From contig JAPJBO010000410.1 of the NCBI GenBank assembly GCA_030068145.1, forward strand, positions 124,001-188,000: DNA of 64,000 nt, written 5' to 3'. The notes beneath the pieces are model-generated. The model was not told the origin of the DNA. It saw only the letters and a list, made by a program, of their open reading frames with translations, and ran no database searches. The position numbers and the translations under genes were made by a program. The DNA is from Diplonema papillatum (taxonomy: Eukaryota > Euglenozoa > Diplonemea > Diplonemida > Diplonemidae). Every line of letters starts with the position of its first letter. The stretch's first letter is position 1. This document shows, in pieces, positions 45,601 to 57,142 of this stretch.

Positions 45601-48600
45601 GGTCAAAAGACACCAATCTGTACGTCCATTCGGGATCGTCGGAAACACAAAAAAACGAAACAGATTCGCTTGCGAACTACGGAGACGGACATGAAGGATG
45701 ACGACCCCGAGATGGCAAGCCTCTCGAAGTCGAAGCAAGAAGAGAAGCTGCGGGAGCTGAAGGGCCGGGTCCGCGTGTGGAAGCGACGGATCGAACGGCG
45801 CATGCAGAAGACGCGGCAGGCGGGCGCGTTCGCGCCCACGATGGAGGAGCTGCAGAGGCAGCGCGGGTTCTCGAACTTCGAGAAAATGGTCCTCCTGCTC
45901 CTCGTCAGCAACATCATGAGCCACGACGTCCTCATCGCGGCCAACACCAAGTACATCATGCGGGGCGAGGCCCAGCGAGAGTGCACCGTTGGCTTCATTG
46001 TATGCCGCACTATTCTCTAAAGGAAATGTACGCAACAAAATCGTACGCTAAGTCAAAGAAATACTCGACGTAGCTGCTTTGACTCCGAATGGAAGGGAGG
46101 AAATATAGAGGTAGAGGAAAATTCAATACAAACACAATCTAATTTGTTTTTCTCTTACACCACCGTGTGATGCTTTCTCACTCAGGACTTTTGACCTGTT
46201 GGGTTTGTGTGATTTGTCGTGTTGGGGTAGACCCGCATGACCTCACGTCCGTTCAACACGTGGTTCGGTAGTTACAGTACTTGGGCTCCCTTCGGTTCGT
46301 TGTCTGGCAGTTATTGTCGAGCATATTTCCTTCCTCCAAGCTGGCGCTTCTGTAAAAAAACAGAGCTGCAATGACGACCCAGCCGACGAATAACACTGGT
46401 GCCAGCCATACCACACCCAGCAAAAGGTGCCACCCGCTTTTCGGGTCCACAGTGTACACGCGTTATGGGTGCAGCAAACCCGCCTTTCGGGTGCCCAGTG
46501 TACACGCGTTATGGGTGCAGCACCCGCCTTTCGGGTGCCCAGTGTACACTGCAGCACACCCGCTTTTCGGGTGCCCAGTGTACACGCGTTTTGGGTGCAG
46601 CACACCTGCTTTTTGGGTGCCCAGTGTACACGCGTTTTGGGTGCAGCACACCCGCTTTTCGGGTGCCCAGTGTACACGCGTTATGGGTGCAGCACCCGCC
46701 TTTCGGGTGCCCAGTGTACACTGCAGCACACCCGCTTTTCGGGTGCCCAGTGTACACGCGTTATGGGTGCAGCACACCCGCCTTTCGGGTGCCCAGTGTA
46801 CACGCGTTATGGGTGCAGCACACCCGCTTTTCGGGTGCCCAGTGTACACGCGTTATGGGTGCAGCACACCCGCCTTTCGGGTGCCCAGTGTGCACGCGTT
46901 ATGGGTGCAGCACACCAGCTTTTCGGGTGCCCAGTGTACACGCGTTATGGGTGCAGCACCCGCCTTTCGGGTGCCCAGTGTACACTGCAGCACACCGCTT
47001 TTCGGGTGCCCAGTGTACACGCGTTTTGGGTGCAGCACACCTGCTTTTTGGGTGCCCAGTGTACACGCGTTTTGGGTGCAGCACACCCGCTTTTCGGGTG
47101 CCCAGTGTACACGCGTTATGGGTGCAGCACCCGCCTTTCGGGTGCCCAGTGTACACTGCAGCACACCCGCTTTTCGGGTGCCCAGTGTACACGCGTTATG
47201 GGTGCAGCACACCCGCCTTTCGGGTGCCCAGTGTACACGCGTTATGGGTGCAGCACACCCGCTTTTCGGGTGCCCAGTGTACACGCGTTATGGGTGCAGC
47301 ACACCCGCCTTTCGGGTGCCCAGTGTGCACGCGTTATGGGTGCAGCACACCAGCTTTTCGGGTGCCCAGTGTACACGCGTTATGGGTGCAGCACCCGCCT
47401 TTCGGGTGCCCAGTGTACACTGCAGCACACCCGCTTTTCGGGTGCCCAGTGTACACGCGTTTTGGGTGCAGCACACCTGCTTTTTGGGTGCCCAGTGTAC
47501 ACGCGTTTTGGGTGCAGCACACCCGCTTTTCGGGTGCCCAGTGTACACGCGTTATGGGTGCAGCACCCGCCTTTCGGGTGCCCAGTGTACACTGCAGCAC
47601 ACCCGCTTTTCGGGTGCCCAGTGTACACGCGTTATGGGTGCAGCACACCCGCCTTTCGGGTGCCCAGTGTACACGCGTTATGGGTGCAGCACACCCGCTT
47701 TTCGGGTGCCCAGTGTGCACGTGTTATGGGTGCAGCACACCCGCTTTTCGGGTGCCCAGTGTGCACGCGTTATGGGTGCAGCACACCAGCTTTACGGGTG
47801 CCCAGTGTACACGCGTTATGGGTGCAGCACCCGCCTTTCGGGTGCCCAGTGTACACTGCAGCACACCCGCTTTTCGGGTGCCCAGTGTACACGCGTTTTG
47901 GGTGCAGCACACCTGCTTTTTGGGTGCCCAGTGTACACGCGTTTTGGGTGCAGCACACCCGCTTTTCGGGTGCCCAGTGTACACGCGTTATGGGTGCAGC
48001 ACCCGCCTTTCGGGTGCCCAGTGTACACTGCAGCACACCCGCTTTTCGGGTGCCCAGTGTACACGCGTTATGGGTGCAGCACACCCGCCTTTCGGGTGCC
48101 CAGTGTACACGCGTTATGGGTGCAGCACACCCGCCTTTCGGGTGCCCAGTGTACATGCGTTATGGGTGCAGCACACCCGCTTTTCGGGTGCCCAGTGTAC
48201 ACGCGTTATGGGTGCAGCACACCCGCCTTTCGGGTGCCCAGTGTACATGCGTTATGGGTGCAGCACACCCGCTTTTCGGGTGCCCAGTGTGCACGCGTTA
48301 TGGGTGCAGCACACCAGCTTTTCGGGTGCCCAGTGTACACGCGTTATGGGTGCAGCACCCGCCTTTCGGGTGCCCAGTGTACACTGCAGCACACCCGCTT
48401 TTCGGGTGCCCAGTGTACACGCGTTTTGGGTGCAGCACACCTGCTTTTTGGGTGCCCAGTGTACACGCGTTTTGGGTGCAGCACACCCGCTTTTCGGGTG
48501 CCCAGTGTACACGCGTTATGGGTGCAGCACCCGCCTTTCGGGTGCCCAGTGTACACTGCAGCACACCCGCTTTTCGGGTGCCCAGTGTACACGCGTTATG

Positions 48601-51600
48601 GGTGCAGCACACCCGCCTTTCGGGTGCCCAGTGTACACGCGTTATGGGTGCAGCACACCCGCTTTTCGGGTGCCCAGTGTACACGCGTTATGGGTGCAGC
48701 ACACCCGCCTTTCGGGTGCCCAGTGTGCACGCGTTATGGGTGCAGCACACCAGCTTTTCGGGTGCCCAGTGTACACGCGTTATGGGTGCAGCACCCGCCT
48801 TTCGGGTGCCCAGTGTACACTGCAGCACACCCGCTTTTCGGGTGCCCAGTGTACACGCGTTTTGGGTGCAGCACACCTGCTTTTTGGGTGCCCAGTGTAC
48901 ACGCGTTTTGGGTGCAGCACACCCGCTTTTCGGGTGCCCAGTGTACACGCGTTATGGGTGCAGCACCCGCCTTTCGGGTGCCCAGTGTACACTGCAGCAC
49001 ACCCGCTTTTCGGGTGCCCAGTGTACACGCGTTATGGGTGCAGCACACCCGCCTTTCGGGTGCCCAGTGTACACGCGTTATGGGTGCAGCACACCCGCTT
49101 TTCGGGTGCCCAGTGTGCACGTGTTATGGGTGCAGCACACCCGCTTTTCGGGTGCCCAGTGTACACGCGTTATGGGTGCAGCACACCCGCCTTTCGGGTG
49201 CCCAGTGTACATGCGTTATGGGTGCAGCACACCCGCTTTTCGGGTGCCCAGTGTGCACGTGTTATGGGTGCAGCACACCCGCTTTTCGGGTGCCCAGTGT
49301 ACACGCGTTATGGGTGCAGCACCCGCCTTTCGGGTGCCCAGTGTACACTGCAGCACACCCGCTTTTCGGGTGCCCAGTGTACACGCGTTTTGGGTGCAGC
49401 ACACCTGCTTTTTGGGTGCCCAGTGTACACGCGTTTTGGGTGCAGCACACCCGCTTTTCGGGTGCCCAGTGTACACTGCAGCACACCCGCTTTTCGGGTG
49501 CCCAGTGTACACGCGTTATGGGTGCAGCACACCCGCTTTTCGGGTGCCCAGTGTACATGCGTTATGGGTGCAGCACACCCGCTTTTCGGGTGCCCAGTGT
49601 GCACGCGTTATGGGTGCAGCACACCCGCTTTTCGGGTGCCCAGTGTACATGCGTTATGGGTGCAGCACACCCGCTTTTCGGGTGCCCAGTGTACACGCGT
49701 TATGGGTGCAGCACCCGCCTTTCGGGTGCCCAGTGTACACTGCAGCACACCCGCTTTTCGGGTGCCCAGTGTACACGCGTTATGGGTGCAGCACACCCGC
49801 TTTTCGGGTGCCCAGTGTGCACGTGTTATGGGTGCAGCACACCCGCTTTTCGGGTGCCCAGTGTACACGCGTTATGGGTGCAGCACACCCGCCTTTCGGG
49901 TGCCCAGTGTACATGCGTTATGGGTGCAGCACACCCGCTTTTCGGGTGCCCAGTGTGCACGCGTTATGGGTGCAGCACACCCGCTTTTCGGGTGCCCAGT
50001 GTACATGCGTTATGGGTGCAGCACACCCGCTTTTCGGGTGCCCAGTGTACACGCGTTATGGGTGCAGCACCCGCCTTTCGGGTGCCCAGTGTACACTGCA
50101 GCACACCCGCTTTTCGGGTGCCCAGTGTACACGCGTTATGGGTGCAGCACACCCGCTTTTCGGGTGCCCAGTGTGCACGTGTTATGGGTGCAGCACACCC
50201 GCTTTTCGGGTGCCCAGTGTACACGCGTTATGGGTGCAGCACACCCGCCTTTCGGGTGCCCAGTGTACATGCGTTATGGGTGCAGCACACCCGCTTTTCG
50301 GGTGCCCAGTGTGCACGCGTTATGGGTGCAGCACACCCGCGTTTCGGGTGCCCAGTGTACACGCGTTATGGGTGCAGCACACCCGCTTTTCGGGTGCCCA
50401 GTGTACACTGCAGCACACCCGCTTTTCGGGTGCCCAGTGTACACGCGTTATGGGTGCAGCACACCCGCTTTTCGGGTGCCCAGTGCACGCGTTATGGGTG
50501 CAGCACCCGCCTTTCGGGTGCCCAGTGTACACTGCAGCACACCCGCTTTTCGGGTGCGTGCCCAGTGTACACGCGTTTTGGGTGCAGCACACCTGCTTTT
50601 TGGGTGCCCAGTGTACACGCGTTTTGGGTGCAGCACACCCGCTTTTCGGGTGCCCAGTGTACACTGCAGCACACCCGCTTTTCGGGTGCCCAGTGTACAC
50701 GCGTTATGGGTGCAGCACACCCGCTTTTCGGGTGCCCAGTGTACACGCGTTATGGGTGCAGCACACCCGCTTTTCGGGTGCCCAGTGTACACGCGTTATG
50801 GGTGCAGCACACCCGCTTTTCGGGTGCCCAGTGTACACGCGTTATGGGTGCAGCACACCCGCTTTTCGGGTGCGTGCCCAGTGTACACGCGTTTTGGGTG
50901 CAGCACACCTGCTTTTTGGGTGCCCAGTGTACACGCGTTTTGGGTGCAGCACACCCGCTTTTCGGGTGCCCAGTGTACACGCGTTATGGGTGCAGCACAC
51001 CCGCTTTTCGGGTGCCCAGTGCACGCGTTATGGGTGCAGCACCCGCCTTTCGGGTGCCCAGTGTACACTGCAGCACACCCGCTTTTCGGGTGCGTGCCCA
51101 GTGTACACGCGTTTTGGGTGCAGCACACCTGCTTTTTAGGTGCCCAGTGTACACGCGTTTTGGGTGCAGCACACCCGCTTTTCGGGTGCCCAGTGTACAT
51201 GCGTTATGGGTGCAGCACACCCGCCTTTCGATGCGGCTCGGGCATACCCGTTGCACTTTCATTTACGTCAACACCGGCGGCTACCCGGCAAATTCGCGGG
51301 GCACGCGTGCCAATTGGCTCACTGCACGCAAGCAGTATTTTGGGCTCCGTATTTGGGGCACAACAAGCATGCCTTTTTCAGTCCACCCGGTCGGTTCGTT
51401 TTCTCAGCTGTCTCCACCCACACACAGCTTTTCGTCCTCTGCGAGTCGCTGGAAGAGCGGATCCACCGACGAAAAGTCTTCTACAAAAACGCCCCGCTGC
51501 TTAGTGACGGCATGATTACCGTCATCGGGAAGACTTATGGCGGCGATCTGATGGACTGCACCGTTGAGATCGATCGAAGGATGGTTGACAGCCTGATGGG

Positions 51601-54600
51601 CCTGCAAACCGAATTCAGCGAGATGGTTGAAGCCAGCCATCTGTACACGCCGAAGGTGAAAATGGAGAATGTGATCCTCCCAAACGAGCAGAAGAATACT
51701 ATTTTGAATCACATCTCGAACTACGATGCATTCCAACGGTGCAAGAAGAAGGTCGGCATTGAGGAGATCATCTCTTACGGCACCGGCTTGGTGCTGCTGT
51801 TCTACGGGCCAAGTGGGACAGGCAAGACGATGTTGGCCAATGCTATCGCGCGCGATATGCAGAAAAAGGTGCTGCTTGTGTCTCTGCGGGGGATCAAGTC
51901 CTCCGGCCGAAGCTCGGAGCTGCTGCGCTTTGTGTTCAGGGAGGCCAAGTTGAACAACGCGATCGTCTTCTTCGACGAGTGCGACATGTTCTTCGAAGCC
52001 CGCGAGACGAACTCCGAGATACCGGCGCTGCTTACCGAACTGGAGAAGTATTCTGGCATCATGGTCCTGGCCACGAACAAAGGTATGCGTTGTCAAGTGC
52101 AACCCCGAAGTGATAGTCTACGGATGCCCCTTGCACCCCGGGCTTCGTCTCTGTTCGCTCGTAGCAATGGGCTTACGGCAGTGCAGGCCCCACAGTGGCA
52201 TTCTGCGGACACCCGATAACTGGCGCAAAGCAGCGCCAAGTCTAGGGTTTGAAACTTAGGGCGAAGATTGGACCTTCATCTCCGACGATCAACGGCGATC
52301 CACTCGCAAGCATGTCCAAGCCTGAACTGTTGTTCTCCGGACATATGGAATCTGGCGCAGCAGCTGCCAAGCTACGACGGTTTGCGCAGTACTGTGTGTG
52401 CTGTTCGCGCTTCTACTCAAGGAGGTCAAGGAAAAAAGACCGAAGCAAAACCTGCCTTCCGATTGACACACACCCTGCGGGGCGCATCTACTCGACAAGT
52501 CCGAGTTGTACATTCTTGGGCGTTCAGAACACACCAGCAATCTGGTATGTACGGCACATGGCCGACTTCAAGGGAAGGCAACACACCCACACGTACAAAA
52601 GGTTCTGGCCCTATGCGCAGAATAAATTGCACAAACAAACGAATTTCCTACACAGCCCACGCGCTCGATGAAGCGATGAACCGGCGAATCACGCTGGCGA
52701 TCGAGTTCCGGCTGCCCGACCACCAAATGCGGTGCGAGATCTGGAAGCGGCACATCCCCCCCGCGCTGAAGATATCCGAGAACATTGACTGGTCCTCCCT
52801 CGCCACCGACTACGAGCTCTCCGGGGGGCTCATCAAAAACGCGCTTTTGACGTCAATTAGCCACGCAGTCGCCCGCGAAAGTGGGAACATTGACCCTCTG
52901 CTCAAAATGGAGGATCTCGTCCACGGTGCCAAAGAGCAGCTGCGATCCTTCTTCAACAAGGTACGCAATTTTCTCTCTTTATTCATTGGCAATGCTCCCA
53001 AAACCCAAACCTGAAACGGTACCATACCCAGTTTCACTAGAGTGCCCGTTCCCGGCGAGCTGCGAGGGAACGAACCTGTAAGAGTGCCAACGCTACTCTT
53101 TCTATAATATAGTCTATTCATGATACCCAACTACATATAAAAGGTGTCACGGGAGAAGCCGGCAGCCGCTGCTTACCGGCTTTATCACGCGGGCGGCCCT
53201 GAGATTACCCCCTCAGGTGACCACTTTATCTTTAGCCATACTTCAACGGAGACGCCTTTTTCTCTATGGCACCTTAAAGTCCGGAAAATGCATGGAAACC
53301 CAAACTACCGTCCTAAAAGGCCTGAAAAGACGCTGCAAGTAAATAATGTCGTCGACAACGAAAAGCAAAAGAAAATACACCAAAACTACGCATTTCTTGG
53401 TATGAGCACCTGCTTTGCAGGAAGTACTTGAGGAGACTGCCAATTGCGAAATCTGTTTTGTCAAGAGCTGCGACTCAACTATTCTCTTTCCGCCTTCGAT
53501 GCTTTGGTTCGAGACTTCGGACCACTTGACCGGTGTTCCGTGGCTCTGCAGTGCCCCCCGACCCTCTCGCGTGTTGCGAGTCTTGCGATTGTGCTCGCGA
53601 AAAAAGGGGGGTGTCCGTCCTGGAGCGGAAACCTAGGGTGCGATTTCGGAGAGGAAGCCTGAGAAACGGCCACCACATCTAAGGATGGCAGCAGGTGCGG
53701 AAACTACCTTGCCCGATAGCAACACTGCTGAAGCAGCGAAAAGAAGCAGCCTCGGCACGAGTACCAGTACGTTAGAAGCAACGGAAGATGTCTAAACCTG
53801 TCAACCGAAGACAATTGGTTGACGAAAAATGGTACCAACATGGTTCTGGCACCGGAAAGTGCCAGTCCCCTGACAAATCAGACTCACACCGCTGTCCTGT
53901 CTGCAGACTCAGCTTCCGCGCTGACACCGTGGCTTGACGGACTGAAACACGAAGTGGGAGCGGTGTTGAGCACATCCATTCCAAGCACGATTCTGCAATT
54001 CCCTTTCTGGTATCGTCTCATATCAAAATTCACCACCGCAACACAGGACTCAAGCCAACCGAACCTGCTGATCCCGAAGCGGGCGCTGGAGGACTGTATT
54101 TACGACACGTCCGTCCGCACGAAGCTTCTCGAAGTCGTCCAGCGGTACAAAGGCGGCAAGCACATCCAGAGCATGTGGGGATTCAGAGAGGTATGCCTTC
54201 CTTTCCCCGCGCAGAATGGACCGGCCCGCTTCCACGCCGAGTCTCGTATTCGCCCTCCTGCCGTTCGTTGGCCGAGACCGTCCGCACGCGCAGTTTCCCT
54301 ATTTGTTGTGTCGAGCAAATGCAATTTGCCAAGGACAAAAAACGACTGATAGTGCGTCGCTCAGGGTAGTCGAAGGCCTGACAATCACACTATCGCAGCA
54401 AATCCACGACTGATGGCAGCGTACTACCCTCACACCCGCTGCATGACAAAAACAGGTTGAAGGATGTACATTGTGTGCACCCACTCGCAGCACTGCAGCA
54501 CAAGCAGGATTTGGCGTTTTATATTTGGCGCACACACCATATCGTACGTGGGGTTTTCCGACGCCGGGTACTGAAACGTGCAAGTTCAGTTCAAACTTAG

Positions 54601-56503
54601 CCGTTGCGAAGGCAATTGAGCCTGTCCACCTCTATTCCCTGGATCGAATTGCCTACTGCTGTCACAGTCTATCAGCAGTCTACCAGCAGGGGGTGGTCCG
54701 GCTCAGCAGTGCTTCAACCAGGGAGGGCTCTTCTGCTAGCCGGTGGTTCATAAACCAGAAGCGCCACGCCTTTGGTGCGGTACTTTTGGGTCTCCAAAGG
54801 CACGTGCGCAAAAGAAGGAGAGTGCAAGGCTTCTTTCCGTTGGGGAAGAACCCATGAGGGGCTCCAGGGTGCGCAGTGTTTGGGGAATGAAGAAAATATT
54901 TGAGGGACTGCCTTGTGCTCATTTCGAAGGAGGCTAGAGGGGGGAGAAAACAATACAACTACAAAGTGGGTCTTTTTTGTTGAACGCTTACGCCCGCCAC
55001 TAAACCCAGATCTACCTGTGTTTCGTGTGGGCTACAACACATTTACCTCCTTTGATCTATCGCAACTGGCAGTCTCCTCAAGCATTTCCCACAAAGCGGG
55101 TGGTTTTCCAAAACAACAAACACAATCAGGACAACGTGAGCGAGCTGAACAGCGTCATCCTCTTGTACGGGCCGTCCGGTGTCGGAAAGTCGCTGGCGGC
55201 GGAAGCCATCGGCTACGAGTGCGGTCACGTCGTGCGCGTCATCAACGTGTCCATCTTCAAATCCGGAAGCAGCACATTGGAAAAGGTGCGCGTTCCCTTT
55301 TATACTTAACACCATCATTTTGCGGGTCGCCCGACGGGTGCAAATCGCGAAGGCAAAAAAAAGCCGTGGTCAACGCGCTTTTTCGGGGACCAGATTCTTT
55401 CCAACCCCGACCAAAAATCAGAACGAACCGGGGCCAACCATGGGTGTTCAAGAACAGGAAAATCTCGCAAAATACTGCCTTCGATTTTTGCCTCACACGT
55501 GAGGACGAAGTAGCTGGACGGAGTGTCAGGAGGAGAAGGGGGAGGAGGACGAGTTATTCCGATGCAGAGCTCATTAACTTGACAGGTTACCGACATGGCG
55601 GCTGCGTCTGTTCATGAAGGACACGCAATCCGACCCCTCGGTTGACTTTGCACACGCAAGCAACGGTGCTGCCGCCAGTTCTGCCGCACACATCCAAAAA
55701 CTTAGCAGACACCCCCCTTTACTTTTCTAAATCATCTAAATGAGACACTCAGCAATGCAATTGTATCGACAACGAACAAGTAAAAGACCACCGTGCACGG
55801 TGCAGATGAAACCAGTGCGGTGCTGAGTGCAAAACAAACAACAGAAGCTTTGAATGCCAACCGAGAGAACGCCGTCACCAGGCAACTGACTGAACGAGTA
55901 TCGCCGGAAAGACACAAGAACATGCACTTTAAAAAAAAGCACGCTGTCCCCAAACCCCGTTATTGCTTATAACTCGCTTTTACGAGAGCCGAAGCGAACT
56001 TCAACTTTGAAACGCACCCGCAGGTCTTTGAAGAAGCTGCGAAGTGCGGGGCGATCCTCGTGCTGGACGAGGCACAGGAACTGCTGAGCTACACGGCCGA
56101 GAATCAAGAAGCGCTGACGTTGTTGAACTACCACGCGAAGCTTTTCACGAAGCCTGTGCTGGTCATAGCGCGGACCGAGACCGAAAGTGCGGTCGACCCG
56201 AAGGAAGTCGGACTCCGCTGCCAGCTCGCCATCCGCTTCCCCGTCCAAGGCGAACAACTGCGCCTGCTGCACTGGCAGCGCGTGTTTCCGAAAGACACGC
56301 CGATGGACCCGTCGGTCGACTTTGCGCACGCCGCCAAAACCGTGCTGACCCCCGGCGCCATCCGCAACGCCGCCTACTTCGCCGCCTGCAAAGCCGCGAT
56401 GCAGCCCGTCCACAAGCGCGTCGTGACCAAGGCCATCCTCGAAGAAGCCATCGCCGAGGTCATTAGACTCGCGCGGAAGACGCACTCCACCATTTACTCC
56501 TGA
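39675..56503 (+). CDS. double AAA ATPase with winged-helix-like N-terminal modules (7 exons)
   Basis: Exons: 39675-41069, 45664-45999, 51428-52082, 52656-52960, 54047-54190, 55130-55285, 56024-56503. All junctions are GT-AG and in phase; the sum is 3,471 nt, 1,156 residues. Residues about 169-300 and 500-640 look like two related modules (TPAERRGFIFVLICHGG..FKQGLLAS and FSNFEKMVLLLLV..RRKVFYKNAPLLSD), resembling the winged-helix region before AAA domains in some bacterial ATPases. An Ala/Pro-rich linker with KRKRAEPP, a possible nuclear signal, lies near 340. AAA 1 has Walker A GPSGTGKT (about 704), Walker B IVFFDECD (about 756) and arginines in ALDEAMNRRI. AAA 2 has GPSGVGKS (about 959) and ILVLDEAQ (about 1007). 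Both look competent for ATP. Substrate unknown. The link from exon 1 to exon 2 spans 4.6 kb and is less certain; exon 2 could instead start a separate gene at ATG 45691. Confidence 0.75.
41651..43090. mobile_element. inverted-repeat element in AAA intron 1 (element A)
   Basis: Ends are inverted: TATATATGAGACGATGCC then AAAA, a G run and TTTGGGCAGA at the left; the complement of the same order at 43034-43088 on the right. Homopolymer length differs between arms. Inside, the arms stay loosely similar for about 100 bp more. The centre (about 41880-42470) has frame-shifted, protein-like pieces without a recognised domain. Also inside is a perfect 18-bp hairpin at 42738-42755/42765-42782 made of GTAAACGTTTAC-type words, and a short tandem of CACTGGATT near 42565-42655. 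Confidence 0.5.
43090..44697. mobile_element. long inverted-repeat element in AAA intron 1 (element B)
   Basis: It starts back to back with element A. Both outer ends read TATATATGAGACGATGCCAAA followed by a C run. Inner arms are long: 43119-43205 plus 43463-43574 on the left match 44112-44336 on the right when reversed. The arms include ACCCCATACTGGCCCCGAA and end in a perfect 25-bp stretch (43550-43574 against 44112-44136). The left arm is split by about 257 bp (43206-43462) that the right arm lacks. The space between the arms holds one minus-strand frame (43705-44049). A non-autonomous or novel DNA transposon with long inverted repeats is my reading; no transposase family was recognised. 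Confidence 0.55.
43705..44049 (-). CDS. 114-aa hypothetical protein at the centre of element B
   Basis: The frame starts at an ATG at 44049 (MPKITGLGFVESSVRAMQKL) and stops at 43705. It is predicted helical and charged, with VSGEDLIGFFLALMTEEEN and WKRLSGRLSEAFNSLDDEA segments. It exactly fills the gap between the inverted arms of the element, about 65 bp from the right arm and 130 bp from the left. No homologous family is recognised. A protein carried by the element is plausible; a captured host fragment or a chance frame remain possible. Confidence 0.4.
   Translation of the reverse strand: MPKITGLGFVESSVRAMQKLSPFHEETRRGQSMQRRLVASRTFCEKVSGEDLIGFFLALMTEEENVDIWKRLSGRLSEAFNSLDDEASRRRIVSGLDWARARYRAVGMVVGDNL
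44713..45285. mobile_element. inverted-repeat element in AAA intron 1 (element D)
   Basis: The left end (ACTGCCTGTCACCTGAC, continuing to GAGAGCTAC near 44752) and the right end (45244-45285, complement) match over about 40 bp with few differences, sharing TCACCTGACTTTTCTGC. The interior contains a 21-bp tandem repeat (44757-44880) and no recognised coding sequence. This looks like a small DNA transposon derivative about 570 bp long. Confidence 0.6.
44757..44880. repeat. 21-bp tandem repeat inside element D
   Basis: Six near-identical copies of a 21-bp unit (GCACGCATAACTACTTTTCTT). The word TTTTCTTGCAC recurs in the hairpin at 45310-45391 just outside the element. Confidence 0.85.
45310..45391. 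repeat. 82-bp foldback
   Basis: Outer arms GTCGTTTTCTTGCAC (45310-45324) and its complement (45377-45391) enclose inner arms AGATTGCCAC and GTGGCAATCT and a GAGCCC/GGGCTC centre. The transcript of intron 1 could form a strong hairpin here. Confidence 0.75.
46428..51228. repeat. 46-bp tandem satellite filling AAA intron 2
   Basis: About 100 units of 46 bp contain CACACCCGCTTTTCGGGTGC, CCAGTGTACACGCG and TTATGGGTGCAG or TTTTGGGTGCAG. Some units are shortened (CAGTGTACACTGCAGCAC). Variants recur in blocks with a repeat distance of 436 bp over much of the array, for example between 46853, 47288 and 47724, so higher-order units have amplified. CACCCG-CTTTT-CGGGTG in every unit is a 6-bp hairpin. 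No unit has a stop in any plus-strand frame, so three frames stay open for about 1,600-1,700 codons; these are artefacts. The array lies wholly between AAA exons 2 and 3. Confidence 0.95.
53865..54000 (+). repeat. dispersed repeat family D copy in AAA intron 4
   Basis: Match to 13040-13200 (GACTCACACCGCTGTCCTGT, GTCTGCAGACTCAG-like, ATTCCAAGCACGATTCTGCA). It ends some 45 bp before the acceptor of exon 5. Confidence 0.6.
54895..55102 (-). mobile_element. MITE-like family A copy in AAA intron 5
   Basis: Full-length minus-strand copy of family A, from AAAATATTTGAGGGACTGCC at the left to GGAAATGCTTGAGG-type sequence reversed at the right. It ends about 27 bp before the acceptor of exon 6, so the branch point and pyrimidine region of that intron may lie in or beside the element. 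Confidence 0.75.
55600..55680 (+). pseudogene. fragment of AAA exon 7 copied into intron 6
   Basis: Bases 55600-55675 match 56275-56345 of exon 7. The shared protein-level core is KDT, two residues, then DPSVDFAHA. The match decays on both sides. The copy lies about 350 bp upstream of the real exon and in the same orientation, with no usable splice sites seen. Confidence 0.65.
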
Positions 56504-56842
56504 TCGCACCCCCTGCGGAAGAAAAGGTCTCACCGTAAGGTTAGAGAAGCAGCCGGGTGAAGTCACTTCGGGAGAAAGGGAGGGCGGCCAATTTACCAAC
56601 GGTCAGCTGGAGGAGAAACAACCCACTACACCTGTGTTGTTCGGACGCGCACTTCCGCACCTCCTCTGCACACAAATTCCCTCCTCCAGGGGTACTGCAA
56701 GGGTGGTGGGGGCGCACATCCTTCTAAAAAGCCATGTGCGGTGATGGTAGAGCGGATGTCTCGAAGAAAAGCCAGCGCGAGTCACGGTCTGCTTGCCCGG
56801 GGGTATCGAACGACCGCGACGATTTTACGCGGTGGAGTCCAA
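56504..56842. other. 3' flank of the AAA gene
   Basis: No gene or repeat is recognised between the stop codon and the inverted-repeat element at 56843. Confidence 0.45.
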
Positions 56843-57142
56843 CCTCAGAAGCTGGCGCTGGAGTTGGAGTTCAAAGGCGGGTGCCACACCCGCTTTTCGG
56901 GTGTGTACATTTACACGCGTTTCTGGTCCGGGTGTGTCGGAAGCCCACCCGACATAAGGCGCCGCATGCACTACGGACGCAGTGATCGCGTAGTTGTTGT
57001 CGAGGGGAGGGCGATTGGGAGATACTGTAGTCAGAGATGCGTCGTTGGAGGATACGGGGTCCATTGTGAACGCCGTCTTTTGCTTACCTTGCGCTGCAGC
57101 TTTCACGGTCTCAGACACTCTCTTTAACTCCAGCTTCTCGAG
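56843..57142. mobile_element. inverted-repeat element holding a 46-bp-satellite-like core, copy 1
   Basis: The left end CCTCAGAAGCTGG..GGAGTT and the right end AACTCCAGCTTCTCGAG are inverted repeats. Inside the left part is CCACACCCGCTTTTCGGGTG followed by TTTACACGCGTTTCTGG, which is one diverged unit of the 46-bp satellite. The remainder of the interior (about 56950-57120) is not in copy 2 at 59376-59518. Confidence 0.6.

Noticed and set aside
46371-51515. Three overlapping plus-strand frames of 1,570-1,714 codons
   Set aside because: They come from the 46-bp satellite, which has no stop in any plus frame. The array lies in an intron supported by phase-compatible exons on both sides.
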